A stretch of DNA of 64,000 bases from CBDDKS01 sp965230335 (GCA_965230335.1 CBDDKS010000006.1:1488001-1552000); one strand, 5' to 3'. Positions 52,501-60,699 are shown, numbered from the stretch's first letter. Notes: a model not told the origin generated them from the letters alone. A program made the numbers and translations.

Positions 52501-54063
52501 AATTCAAATAACACACAAACATTTGAGTATGATAAAACCAATCGTTTAGTGAAAGAAATTACTGATACGATGACACAAAGTTTTGAATATGATACCACAG
52601 GTAATCGTACAAAAAGCAGTAAAACGGAAGGCGATACAAATACAACAAAAAATAGAAACTATGTGTATAAAGCAAATGCTAATCAGTTACAACAAATCAA
52701 CAAGCAGCTTTTAACTTATGATGCCAATGGTAACTTGATTGAAGACCGACATGGTAAACGCAGGTTTGAGTATGATGTGACAAATCGTTTGACGGTTTAT
52801 TATAAAAATGGCGAAAAGAAAGCAGAATATACTTACAATACTTTTGGTCAACGTATCCAGAAGGTGATTACACGCAACAAGCAGGCAGGAGATACTTATA
52901 AAACCCTGCAGTTCAGTTATTTGCCTGAAGGTTGGTTGCTTACCGAAGATGGTCGGGATGAAAACAACAATAGAGGTTTTACCCGGGATTATATCTGGCT
53001 GGGTGATAAACCTATTGCACAGATACACACCCGCTTTAATAAAAAGGGCAAGGTAAAGAAGCAAAACATCATTTACATTCATACAGACCATCTCAATACT
53101 CCCAGACTGGCAACCAACCAAAATCAAGAAACCGTCTGGAGCTGGCAATCCACAGCCTTTGGTGAAGGTAAAGCCAATCGAGATGTGGATGGTGATGGTA
53201 AGAAAACCGTGATTCGTTTGAGATTTCCTGGGCAATACTTTGATAGTGAATCTAGACTACATTACAACCACTTTAGAGATTATGACCCTAGAATCGGTCG
53301 TTATATCCAATCTGATCCTATTGGCCTTTATGGTGGTATTAACCGATATGCCTATGCATTGGGGAATCCATTAAGTTATGCTGATCCAACGGGTTTAGTT
53401 ATTGGAGGAGTACCATTAGCTGGCACCACTTTGCCACAAAGTGTCCTTGATGTCTTGGAAGAAGCAGGTATCCAAAGTGACTGTTGTAATAATAACTGTT
53501 GTGATGAGGAAGAAAGTGAAGGTGTTCCAACAATAGGAATATATACAGCAAGCCAAGCAACCTTTATACCAATAACAACACCTGCGTCTTCAACAACAAC
53601 AGCATCTGCTCCTTCTAGTACAATTAATGGTACATTAGGACGGTTTTTTGGAGGTATATTTTTTGCGCTACAAATAAACTCATTGGCAGCACCAACAGTT
53701 GATAGTCTACAACATGAAAACGATGCAGTTATTACTTTGTATAGAGCAGTTGAAGATCCTGAACTTGCAAGCTTATACACATGTCAATGTATTTCATTAG
53801 GCCCTAATGCATTTCCTAAGCAATTTTTTCATACATATATGGAAGCAATGAAATTCGGAGATTTGTTTATAAAGGGAATAAAAAAACAATCACATTACCA
53901 TGTAATATCAGTTACAATATCCCTTCGCATGTACAATACTTTAGATCATAGTGCTTATGAACCTGGTATTGGACCAATTGTTACAGTTCCAAATACTAGG
54001 CTGCCGGAGTTTAATGGTGATGTTCAACGCTTCGGTGGTTGGAAGTTTTTAGGAACTTATTAA
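49531..54063 (+). CDS. Secreted Rhs/YD-repeat protein with variable C-terminal tip
   Basis: A 1510-residue protein from the ATG at 49531, chosen because GAGGTG lies just before it (an in-frame ATG at 49498 has no ribosome-binding site). A long basic N-region and hydrophobic stretch ending SLPINAQDD (about residue 60) look like a Sec signal peptide. Dozens of YD repeats follow (YEYDSKGRLVAA, YNARGQLIKS, TYDGFGRRLSET). The conserved Rhs core end reads YDPRIGRYIQSDPIGLYGG and YADPTG (about residue 1287 in this numbering). The remaining roughly 222 residues form a unique tip with a CCNNNCC cluster and VITLYRAVEDPELASLY, faintly ADP-ribosyltransferase-like. Tip toxicity is inferred from Rhs biology. 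A likely immunity gene follows 20 bp later. Confidence 0.92.
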   Translation: MSLFRQDDGQFYFFSSLRFSKASFSKTNFLKLGQNIKRFCGVAGMSALLGVISLPINAQDDDSQEISAIQAEEKTHYHLNRIDSRAEGFVVSRRYNYFAGSNNPQHNQGFQFNVNDAQLSYEVINESGARSYLPIGEYWVVALKSKHIRFVKEGNEFKVFKKPQSRYHLSQEGNGWLFKKEVTSYSLDGVFNKDTVSYRLDSSGRLIEYQDKTNHHVYEYTGLTTMIQGLNDSEEALWQMQLEKDADGRVVGLVNPQGVEKRYEYDSKGRLVAAVYADNTEGWHDNPRELYLYEDTAHPNLITQIVSPLKDVSLKISLSKNEADKSVLLVQELPERASRPKKSSTQESIVQTTTSWANGVSLIVKDSERNYQHNGESISKEEADELLKDIRHYWVKQVVDYDAEGCDCQYARGSIRREESRENGWRRQVISEWSDGRKRVTDYTKEDNVRGFVKSITLTQGNTLLSQKIYTGTRENRLLSEETSVLKTNYTYDTAGRTIKTTRLDKTNKKAKLVVNSNVFNAEGRLIKTDGVRDDVRDIERNKYNARGQLIKSINALGHVTQYEYDSQHRLIATIDANGVKEETHYGQDGRVAQRIRAAGTSQALATHYFYDAVGQLVQAVTGDVKSSRNQFDAYGRLESTQDASGNATQYHYDNEGNLVKRATKDINGDMIQQTEYEFDAQGRVVLDKTTGTQMDYLDDNRQPTKVLNGEGNQILNQYDSEGRLSISFDADEQPTYYEYDSEGHQIKVTDARRIETRYTYDGFGRRLSETSGSKGTITYQYDAAGNIVKETRENGIVIKNNYDALNRVVKMVFLKKETDSSGKKKSVEKKRIVFKYDNCENGVGRLCIVKGAGSTTRYDYDVLGNRTQVKVKYDNQPKADITRFQYNSNSQLTHLVYPSGLEVEYHYAENGNVNKVTAKHHNQTYTVANIESSHQLNAITFGNGLTQNFTHNEQGQLTQITTGDSDTQTQQVNYVYDKAGNISQIERPLNSNNTQTFEYDKTNRLVKEITDTMTQSFEYDTTGNRTKSSKTEGDTNTTKNRNYVYKANANQLQQINKQLLTYDANGNLIEDRHGKRRFEYDVTNRLTVYYKNGEKKAEYTYNTFGQRIQKVITRNKQAGDTYKTLQFSYLPEGWLLTEDGRDENNNRGFTRDYIWLGDKPIAQIHTRFNKKGKVKKQNIIYIHTDHLNTPRLATNQNQETVWSWQSTAFGEGKANRDVDGDGKKTVIRLRFPGQYFDSESRLHYNHFRDYDPRIGRYIQSDPIGLYGGINRYAYALGNPLSYADPTGLVIGGVPLAGTTLPQSVLDVLEEAGIQSDCCNNNCCDEEESEGVPTIGIYTASQATFIPITTPASSTTTASAPSSTINGTLGRFFGGIFFALQINSLAAPTVDSLQHENDAVITLYRAVEDPELASLYTCQCISLGPNAFPKQFFHTYMEAMKFGDLFIKGIKKQSHYHVISVTISLRMYNTLDHSAYEPGIGPIVTVPNTRLPEFNGDVQRFGGWKFLGTY
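50716..53393 (+). repeat. Rhs core direct repeat, copy 1
   Basis: This 2678-bp part of the full-length Rhs gene recurs at 55973-58656 (2684 bp), the 6-bp difference being a two-codon insertion in copy 2. By eye most positions are identical. The similarity stops sharply at the conserved YxDPTG codons, exactly where Rhs tips diverge. Confidence 0.93.
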
Positions 54064-54083
54064 TAAACGGTAGGAGATTAAAT

Positions 54084-54569
54084 ATGAAAAAATTGACTGA
54101 AAATGAAATTAAAAAAATTGTTGAAGAAGTTAACTCAAATAAAAGAGATACAACACATATACCTTATGAAAAAGCAACAGGTTTATTACCTGATTTTGAA
54201 GTTGAGTATGAAATAGATCGTGATCCTGAAATAGAAGGTGGGAAATTAACACAAGGTATGCGATGTGATTTTTTATACGAAGGAGACAAGAGTCCTCACG
54301 ACCCTATTTATATGATTTGGCCTGAAATTTTAGATAAAAATAATAATGTTATTCTTGATACATCAATTGAAATTGAAAAAAAAGGTTTGGCAAACATGTG
54401 GATAATGTTGCCTGAATCAAGAGCTCGTATTCATTGTAATAGATTAAAGCCAGGGACAAAAGGTTATTGGGTAGTTGGTTCTTGTAAGGTGGCTAATGTG
54501 AAGGTAACAAAAATTCTTGGACTCTTTTCTAATATAGAAAAAATTAAAGAACTTGATTCAAAAAAATAG
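54084..54569 (+). CDS. Candidate immunity protein for Rhs tip 1
   Basis: A 161-residue soluble, acidic-basic mixed protein starting at ATG 54084 with AGGAG at 54072-54076; no signal or membrane segment. It begins MKKLTENEIKKIVEEVNSNK and contains PDFEVEYEIDRDPEIEGG and WIMLPESRARIHCNRL. No family was recognised. Its place directly after the Rhs tip, with a gap of 20 bp, and its small size are typical of immunity proteins that neutralise the tip; that role is inferred. Its last four codons and stop lie within or beside a 65-bp repeat that also occurs inside the element at 25102. Confidence 0.65.
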   Translation: MKKLTENEIKKIVEEVNSNKRDTTHIPYEKATGLLPDFEVEYEIDRDPEIEGGKLTQGMRCDFLYEGDKSPHDPIYMIWPEILDKNNNVILDTSIEIEKKGLANMWIMLPESRARIHCNRLKPGTKGYWVVGSCKVANVKVTKILGLFSNIEKIKELDSKK

Positions 54570-54624
54570 ACTCAACCCAAAGGGTTAAACCTGTAAAAGC
54601 TTCCTTCTGCGTTACTTATCGCTA
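54560..54624. repeat. 65-bp repeat shared with the MITE-like element at 25102
   Basis: Nearly the same sequence as 25216-25280 (about six differences by eye). Both copies contain ATAGACTCA, CCCAAAGGGTTAA and TCTGCGTTACTTATC. The stop codon of the immunity gene (54567-54569) is inside it. The element ends (the 19-bp inverted repeats) are not seen here, so it is a fragment. Confidence 0.75.
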
Positions 54625-54880
54625 AATAAAAACAGAATAAGTAATAATAATGGACACCAGGGTAAACAGTAATGGATGGAACGAACAGTAATGGACAGTC
54701 AACTTATCAAAGCTAAAAATTGTTAATTTCAAGGAAGAAAAGTATTTGTTTTTTGAAGGATGAAGATGTTTTTTTATATTTTGTTGTGTTTTTTATAAGA
54801 AAAATAGAATTTCAACAATTACAGGCAGGTATTATTCTTCTGAATCCAGAAAACAAGTAATCATTTGTATTTATTAATGT
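54570..54880. other. Gene-free stretch between immunity and transposase genes
   Basis: Apart from the end of the 65-bp repeat, it shows three close copies of a GTAATGGA/AATAATGGA motif at about 54645-54705 (AATAATGGACA, AGTAATGGATG, AGTAATGGACA) and then AT-rich DNA. No gene or clear palindrome of the REP type was found. Confidence 0.5.
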
Positions 54881-55843
54881 TTAGCTAGGCTGAATATAAA
54901 ACAACTTGGCAGATGAAATGCCTCTTAAGAATCGCTTTTTCAGTTGTTGTGCCTTTTGTCGGATGGATTGGATAGAGCCAATGAAATGAGTATAACCTTC
55001 CTCAATGGTTTGAACTTGTTTTAACCAGTGATGTTGTTGTAGGTTGAGTCTTTCCAGGATAGGGGTGATATGTATTGGAATAGATGCTTTATTGGGATGG
55101 ACAATAGCTTGCCCAGTCCATTCTACCAATTCAATATAATCGATTAACTTAATGGAAAGTAATGAAGAAGATTTATCTTTACAAACAGATTGGATAATTT
55201 CTTGTAAATTTTTTGTATTGTGATGTTCTTTAACTTTATGAAGTCTGTGTTGAATAGAAGTATGACTAGATTCTTCCAGTTTTTCAGTAATTTTGGCTCG
55301 AACTGGATTTAAATCGACATAAGCCATACAAGAGATAACAGCTGCTTCATCTAAAAGAGCTTGAGAGTGATATCGTCCTTGCCAGAAACGTCCGTTACAA
55401 CCTTCTTCACGATTACTAAGTTTAGCTAGAGGTTCATTGAGTCTTCGCATAAACCAGGATAAATCCCCTAAGCGTTTTCGATATTTTTTTAATGTATTGG
55501 GGTTATTGAGAATGGTCTGCTTTTTTAAATCATGTTGTTTGGATGGATAAGCCATTAACCATTTCTCTGCAATATCTTCATCAGACCATGTTTGAGGGAG
55601 AAGTGGGTCAAGGTACAGAACAATATGATAATGATTATCCATAATAGCGAAAGCATAAATATCAATCGAAAAAATAGAGGCAAGATACTTTATTCTGTTT
55701 TCCAACCAGACTTTTCGATGACTGTAATCCATGCCAGTTTCTTTATCGAATCCACAGAGGAAAGTACGTCTGACACAACGGTTGGTGATATGATAAAAGC
55801 CAGGTGATGAGGTATCAACCAGTTCCTTTCTGGGTATTGTCAT
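54881..55843 (-). CDS. Y1 (HUH) transposase-like protein, IS200/RAYT type
   Basis: A 320-residue protein of the tyrosine HUH transposase fold. The N-terminus SSPGFYHITNRCVRRTFL, the histidine pair in MDNHYHIVLYL (HUH motif), and the later FWQGRYHSQALLDE and YVDLNPVRAKI are the blocks of REP-associated (RAYT) and IS200-like transposases, which cut single-stranded DNA. It is longer than a typical IS200 TnpA because of the C-terminal part (about 200-320). No REP-like palindromes were recognised in the flanks. It lies in the opposite direction between the two Rhs copies. Confidence 0.82.
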   Translation of the reverse strand: MTIPRKELVDTSSPGFYHITNRCVRRTFLCGFDKETGMDYSHRKVWLENRIKYLASIFSIDIYAFAIMDNHYHIVLYLDPLLPQTWSDEDIAEKWLMAYPSKQHDLKKQTILNNPNTLKKYRKRLGDLSWFMRRLNEPLAKLSNREEGCNGRFWQGRYHSQALLDEAAVISCMAYVDLNPVRAKITEKLEESSHTSIQHRLHKVKEHHNTKNLQEIIQSVCKDKSSSLLSIKLIDYIELVEWTGQAIVHPNKASIPIHITPILERLNLQQHHWLKQVQTIEEGYTHFIGSIQSIRQKAQQLKKRFLRGISSAKLFYIQPS

Positions 55844-55966
55844 GGTTTTTCATCCTTAAATTTTAATATATTGAAAGCTATTTTAATCCAAAACGATATA
55901 TCTTTATATCAGATATTGACTATTGTTTGTATCAGTGATTGTTGATAAGCTGGGTGTCTATTTTTT

Positions 55967-58906
55967 TTGATAAAGCAAGTGGTTGATTATGATGCAGAGG
56001 GTTGTGATTGTCAGTATGCCAGAGGGAGTATTCGTAGAGAAGAAAGTCGAGAGAATGGTTGGCGTAGACAGGTTATCAGTGAGTGGTCTGATGGTCGCAA
56101 GCGAGTGACGGACTATACAAAAGAAGATAATGTGAGAGGCTTTGTAAAATCTATTACGCTTACTCAAGGTAATACCTTATTGAGTCAAAAGATTTATACA
56201 GGTACTAGAGAGAATCGTTTATTGTCAGAAGAGACATCGGTATTAAAAACGAATTATACCTATGATGCGGCTGGACGAGCGATTAAAACCACACAATTGG
56301 ATAAAACTAACAAGAAAGCCAAGATGGTAGTGAATAGTAACGTATTTAATGCAGAAGGCCATTTAATCAAAGTAAATGGTGTGCGGGATGATGTAAAAGA
56401 TATTGAACGTAACAAATACAATGCACGGGGGCAGTTAATAAAGTCCACCAATGCATTGGGTCATGTCACACAGTATGAATATGATAGCCAGCATCGACTC
56501 ATTGCAACCATTGATGTTAATGGTGTAAGGGAAGAAACCCATTATGGTCAAGATGGACGAGTAGCTCAAAGAATTCGTGCCGCAGGAACATCACAAGCAC
56601 TGACTACACATTATTTTTATGATGCAGCTGGGCAGTTGGTACAAACAATTACCGGTGATGTAAAAAGTAGCAGAAACCAGTTTGATGCTTATGGCCGGCT
56701 AGAAAGCACACAGGATGCTTCAGGTAATACCACTCAGTATCATTATGATAATGAAGGTAATCTGGTAAATAGAATCACGAAAGATATCAACGGAGATATG
56801 ATACAACAAACCGAGCGAGAGTTTGATGCACAAGGCCGGATGATGCTGGATAAAACAACAGGCACTCAAATGGATTATCTGGATGATAACAGACAGCCTA
56901 CAAAGGTCATCAATGGAGAAGGTAACCAGGTATTGAATCAATATGATTCGGAAGGTCGATTATCGATAGGCTTTGATGCCAATGAACAGCCTACTTATTA
57001 TGATTACGATGATATGGGTAACCTGGTTAAAGTCACTGATGCCAGACGTATAGAAACCCGATATACCTATGATGGTTTTGGTAGACGTTTGAGTGAAACC
57101 AGTGGCTCTAAAGGGACTATTACTTATCAGTATGATGCAGTAGGTAATATTGTTAAAGAGACTCGAGAAAACGGTATTGTGATAAAAAACAATTACGATG
57201 CTTTAAATCGAGTTACCAAAACAGTTTTCTTAAAGAAAGAAAAAGACGATTCAGGCAAAAAGAAATCCGTAGAGAAAAAACGTATCATCTATAAATATGA
57301 TAATTGTAAAAACGGTGTTGGCAGACTTTGTGTAGTAAAAGGTGCAGGCAGCACGACGCGTTATGATTATGATGTACTCGGCAATCGTACACAGGTGAAA
57401 GTCAAGTATGATAATCAACCTAAAGCGGATATCACACGGTTTCAATACAATAGCAACAATCAGTTAACTCATTTGATGTATCCCAGTGGTCTGGAAGTCG
57501 AGTATCACTATGCTAAGAATGGCAATGTGAATAAAGTCACTGCCAGACATCACAATCAGACTTATACCGTTGCAGACATTGAGTCATCCCATCGATTGAA
57601 TGCTATCACCTTTGGTAATGGTCTTGCGCAAAACTTTGTGCATAATGAACAAGGGCAACTCACACAAATCACCACAGGAGACAGTGATACACAAACACAG
57701 CATCTGAATTATGTTTATGATAAGGCAGGTAATATCTCACAAATTGAAAGGCCCTTAAATTCAAATAATACACAAATATTTGAGTATGATAAGACCAATC
57801 GTTTGGTGAAAGAAATCACCGATGCAATGACACAAAGTTTTGAGTATGATGCTACAGGCAATCGTATTCAAAGTAGTAAAACTGAAACGGAAGGTAATAC
57901 AAACACAACAAAAAACAAAAGCTATGTGTATAAAGCAACGGCCAATCAGTTACAACAAATCAATAAGCAACCTTTGTCTTATGATACCAATGGTAATCTC
58001 ATAGAAGACCGACATGGTAAACGCAGGTTTGAGTATGATGTGACTAATCGCTTGACGGCTTATTATAAAAATGGTGAAAAGAAAGCGGAATATACTTACA
58101 ATACTTTTGGTCAACGTATCCAGAAGGTGATTACGCGCAACAAGCAGGCAGGAGATACTTACAAAACTCTACAGTTCAGTTATTTGCCTGAAGGTTGGTT
58201 GCTTACCGAAGATGGTCGGGATGAAAACAACAATAGAGGCTTTACCCGGGATTATATCTGGTTGGCTGATAAACCTATTGCACAGATACACACCCACTTT
58301 AATAAAAAGGGCAAGGTAAAGAAGCAAAACATCATTTACATTCACACGGACCATCTCAATACACCCAGACTTGCGAGCAACCAAAATCAAGAAACCGTTT
58401 GGAGTTGGCAGTCTACAGCTTTTGGTGAGGGTAAAGCCAATCGAGATGTGGATGGTGATGGTAAGAAAACCGTGATTCGTTTGAGATTTCCTGGTCAATA
58501 TTTTGATAGCGAATCCAGATTACACTACAATCATCATAGAGATTATGACCCTAAAATCGGCCGCTATATACAGTCCGATCCTATTGGTCTTGATGGTGGT
58601 GTTAACCGATATGCTTATGTATTGGGGAATCCGTTAAGATATACTGATCCAACCGGAGAGGCTGCTCAAGTAGCTGCAGGAGCCATAATCGCTGCATGTT
58701 TATCAAGTCCTATTTGCTTGGCTACGGCAATTGCCGCAGGTGTTTATTTATATAATGCTACTAGTAATTTAGATGATTGTATCGAGTTTTGTTCAGATAG
58801 TGCTTTACCTACGAGAGATTATGGTACTAGCTTTTGGCGGTGTGTAAATAGATGTATGGGTACTAATGACTATTTAATATCACCTGGTGGAGGGTGTTGT
58901 TTTTAA
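55967..58906 (+). CDS. 5'-truncated (orphan) Rhs core with a different tip
   Basis: A 979-residue open frame whose first 895 residues or so repeat the core of the upstream Rhs protein (EGCDCQYARGSIRREESREN and on). It lacks the signal peptide and the first part of the gene. The only start is a TTG at 55967 without a ribosome-binding site, so it is probably not translated alone. The core ends YDPKIGRYIQSDPIGLDGG and YTDPTG, then comes a new tip of about 83 residues: a hydrophobic segment (AAGAIIAACLSSPICLATA) and a cysteine-rich end (FWRCVNRCMGTNDYLISP). This is the arrangement of an orphan Rhs tip that can be moved onto the intact gene by recombination. Confidence 0.9.
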   Translation: MIKQVVDYDAEGCDCQYARGSIRREESRENGWRRQVISEWSDGRKRVTDYTKEDNVRGFVKSITLTQGNTLLSQKIYTGTRENRLLSEETSVLKTNYTYDAAGRAIKTTQLDKTNKKAKMVVNSNVFNAEGHLIKVNGVRDDVKDIERNKYNARGQLIKSTNALGHVTQYEYDSQHRLIATIDVNGVREETHYGQDGRVAQRIRAAGTSQALTTHYFYDAAGQLVQTITGDVKSSRNQFDAYGRLESTQDASGNTTQYHYDNEGNLVNRITKDINGDMIQQTEREFDAQGRMMLDKTTGTQMDYLDDNRQPTKVINGEGNQVLNQYDSEGRLSIGFDANEQPTYYDYDDMGNLVKVTDARRIETRYTYDGFGRRLSETSGSKGTITYQYDAVGNIVKETRENGIVIKNNYDALNRVTKTVFLKKEKDDSGKKKSVEKKRIIYKYDNCKNGVGRLCVVKGAGSTTRYDYDVLGNRTQVKVKYDNQPKADITRFQYNSNNQLTHLMYPSGLEVEYHYAKNGNVNKVTARHHNQTYTVADIESSHRLNAITFGNGLAQNFVHNEQGQLTQITTGDSDTQTQHLNYVYDKAGNISQIERPLNSNNTQIFEYDKTNRLVKEITDAMTQSFEYDATGNRIQSSKTETEGNTNTTKNKSYVYKATANQLQQINKQPLSYDTNGNLIEDRHGKRRFEYDVTNRLTAYYKNGEKKAEYTYNTFGQRIQKVITRNKQAGDTYKTLQFSYLPEGWLLTEDGRDENNNRGFTRDYIWLADKPIAQIHTHFNKKGKVKKQNIIYIHTDHLNTPRLASNQNQETVWSWQSTAFGEGKANRDVDGDGKKTVIRLRFPGQYFDSESRLHYNHHRDYDPKIGRYIQSDPIGLDGGVNRYAYVLGNPLRYTDPTGEAAQVAAGAIIAACLSSPICLATAIAAGVYLYNATSNLDDCIEFCSDSALPTRDYGTSFWRCVNRCMGTNDYLISPGGGCCF
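55973..58656 (+). repeat. Rhs core direct repeat, copy 2
   Basis: Partner of 50716-53393. It begins abruptly at AAGCAAGTGGTTGA, the join with unrelated AT-rich DNA, and ends at the YTDPTG codons where the tips diverge. Confidence 0.93.
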
Positions 58907-59133
58907 TGAATAAATTAACAGCAGAAAAAATTATTGACTCAATGGTTCGATTGAATGGTGAGTTTAATTCACATTTAATTGAAGTTCAAACAATGTGTAA
59001 TGAAAAAGATTTTAATAACTATAAAAGAAAAGTTGGTAAAATAATGGCTTATTTATTAGTTGATATTGTAAATCCAATTGTTCGACAGTTTCCAGAATTG
59101 AAGCCAGATGAGTTGAGTGATACTTCTGAGTGA
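58906..59133 (+). CDS. Candidate immunity protein for Rhs tip 2
   Basis: A 75-residue protein starting MNKLTAEKIIDSMVRLNGEF. Its ATG overlaps the TAA stop of the upstream Rhs frame (TAATG), a coupling that suggests expression together with the tip. It is helical and acidic at the end (FPELKPDELSDTSE), without signal or membrane segment. No family is recognised, and the immunity role is inferred from position and size only. Confidence 0.55.
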   Translation: MNKLTAEKIIDSMVRLNGEFNSHLIEVQTMCNEKDFNNYKRKVGKIMAYLLVDIVNPIVRQFPELKPDELSDTSE

Positions 59134-59156
59134 ATAGATGTAAATTATACAATAAA

Positions 59157-59903
59157 TCACAACAAATGATTTAACATATTTTTATAGTTGTTGATAAAAG
59201 ATTTTGTGGTTTGGTAATGCTCTGTTTCTTCATAAGCAATTTCAATCATTTGATCATTATCCAATGAAATAATTGTAGAGTTTGGATAAGCCATTAAAAT
59301 AGGAGAATGGGTTGCTACAATAAACTGAGACTTATCTTTTACAAGTTCGTGCATTCTTGACAGCATCGCTAATTGACGTGATGGCGATAATGCGGCTTCA
59401 GGCTCATCAAGTATATACAATCCTTTACCTCCAAATCGATATAACATTAACGAAAAAAATGATTCACCATGTGATTGGAAATGCAAAGACTTTCCTCCGT
59501 AAGAATTTTTTATTGGAGGTCCTCCAGGACCTTTATCTAGCTCATCTACATTTGAAGCAAGATTGTAAAAACTTTCAGCGCGTAAGAAAAAACCATCTTT
59601 AGGTTTTTTGTAATTATTAATAAGTTTTATATATTTATTTAAGAATGAATGTGATTGATACGTACTAAAGCAAAAATTCTTTGTTCCTCCTTCTGGATTA
59701 AAGCCTAACGCAACAGCTATGGCTTCAATGAGTGTAGATTTACCAGAGCCATTTTCACCAACAATAAAAGTAACATTGGGATGAAAAGTCAAAGATTTTA
59801 GGTTTTTTATAATCGGAATATTAAAAGGATAATGATCAAAATTATCTATTTTTTCTTTTTTTAATTGGATTTCTCGTAAATAGGGTAAATCTTCAATAGA
59901 CAT
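59157..59903 (-). CDS. AAA/ABC-type ATPase (COG3910-like)
   Basis: A RecF/SMC-type ATPase of 248 residues from the ATG at 59901-59903; GGGAAG lies upstream. Another ATG 63 bp upstream (59966) would add 21 residues, so the start is uncertain. It has YLREIQLKKEKIDNF, a Walker A GENGSGKSTLIEAIAVAL, a signature-like SHGESFFSLMLYRF, a Walker B LYILDEPEAALSP, and an H-loop in FIVATHSPILMAYP. Members of this family are often found in variable regions; the role is unknown. It is convergent with the tip-2 immunity gene and next to a Fic pseudogene. Confidence 0.85.
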   Translation of the reverse strand: MSIEDLPYLREIQLKKEKIDNFDHYPFNIPIIKNLKSLTFHPNVTFIVGENGSGKSTLIEAIAVALGFNPEGGTKNFCFSTYQSHSFLNKYIKLINNYKKPKDGFFLRAESFYNLASNVDELDKGPGGPPIKNSYGGKSLHFQSHGESFFSLMLYRFGGKGLYILDEPEAALSPSRQLAMLSRMHELVKDKSQFIVATHSPILMAYPNSTIISLDNDQMIEIAYEETEHYQTTKSFINNYKNMLNHLL

Positions 59904-60196
59904 AAGATTGATCTTCCCATAAATAAGTATACAGTCAGAGTGATTAAATATTTTAAAATCATTCATTTTTTTTGAATAATTTTAAGTGATTTTTTTGTTT
60001 ATAAATAATATCAGAAATGAACTATCGTTGGCCACTGTATGGGCTTGTACCTTCATAATTTCTTTAATGTGTAGAAGGGTAATTTTTTGTACACGTAAAC
60101 CAAGTTTGCGGCTTAACTGCATAATGGCAGTATTTTTTCAGGATAATCATGCTATTGAATTCTTAAATTTAGGTACTGATATTTTCCAATTAATAT

Positions 60197-60575
60197 AAGG
60201 CTGCGCCAAAAGATGTGCCGATTTTAATGCAACAGATTATCAATATGATTAATCAAGAGAAAGTAACAGAGTTAACTTTAGGCATGGCACATCAATGGTA
60301 TGCAAAAATTCATGCAGGGATTGCTCATATTCATCCATTTTGGGATGGAATGGGCGATTCGCAAGACTACTTGCTAATGTTCCTTTATTAAAATCAGGGC
60401 TACCATCAATTATCATTTCTAAAGAAAAACGTCGAGAATATATTCAGCTATTGGCAGATTATGAGATAAAGGCTGGCTCGATTAATTCTGAAACGGGTGT
60501 TTGGCCAAATATAAAGATTTTGAAATGTTTTGTGGTGATTGTTATCAAGAAACTCGACACATTTTGAAGTATTAA
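60197..60575 (+). pseudogene. Fic-domain protein pseudogene
   Basis: Three overlapping reading frames in series spell a Fic (AMP-transferase) domain. The first frame gives AKIHAGIAHIHPFWDG. One base is missing in GGAATGGGCGA (one A short of GGAAATGGGCGA), which breaks the catalytic motif HPFWDGNGRFAR. The second frame continues with RFARLLANVPLLKSGLPSII. A second one-base loss near 60515 puts the end (DFEMFCGDCYQETRHILKY) in the third frame. The N-terminal part is not seen, and the 230 bp upstream show only a short open stretch of no known type. A former toxin or host-modifying enzyme, now inactive. Confidence 0.82.
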
Positions 60576-60699
60576 TTTGTATTATGTTTAAATAGTTAAG
60601 CGCTTTATTTGCAATATAGATGGCATATTAAGCGCAACAGCCCCTAAACCGTGAGAAGAAAAATAGTAATACTAAAAATCAAATAAAAGAGATTTAATC

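Noticed and set aside
52711..53235. 174-codon frame antisense to the first Rhs gene (a 109-codon counterpart is at 58169-58498)
   Set aside because: It is a by-product of the repeated Rhs core sequence; both copies have it because the core is duplicated.
54640..54710. Three AATGGA copies near the transposase gene as REP or IS ends
   Set aside because: They are direct and short, without a palindromic REP shape or a clear link to the transposase.
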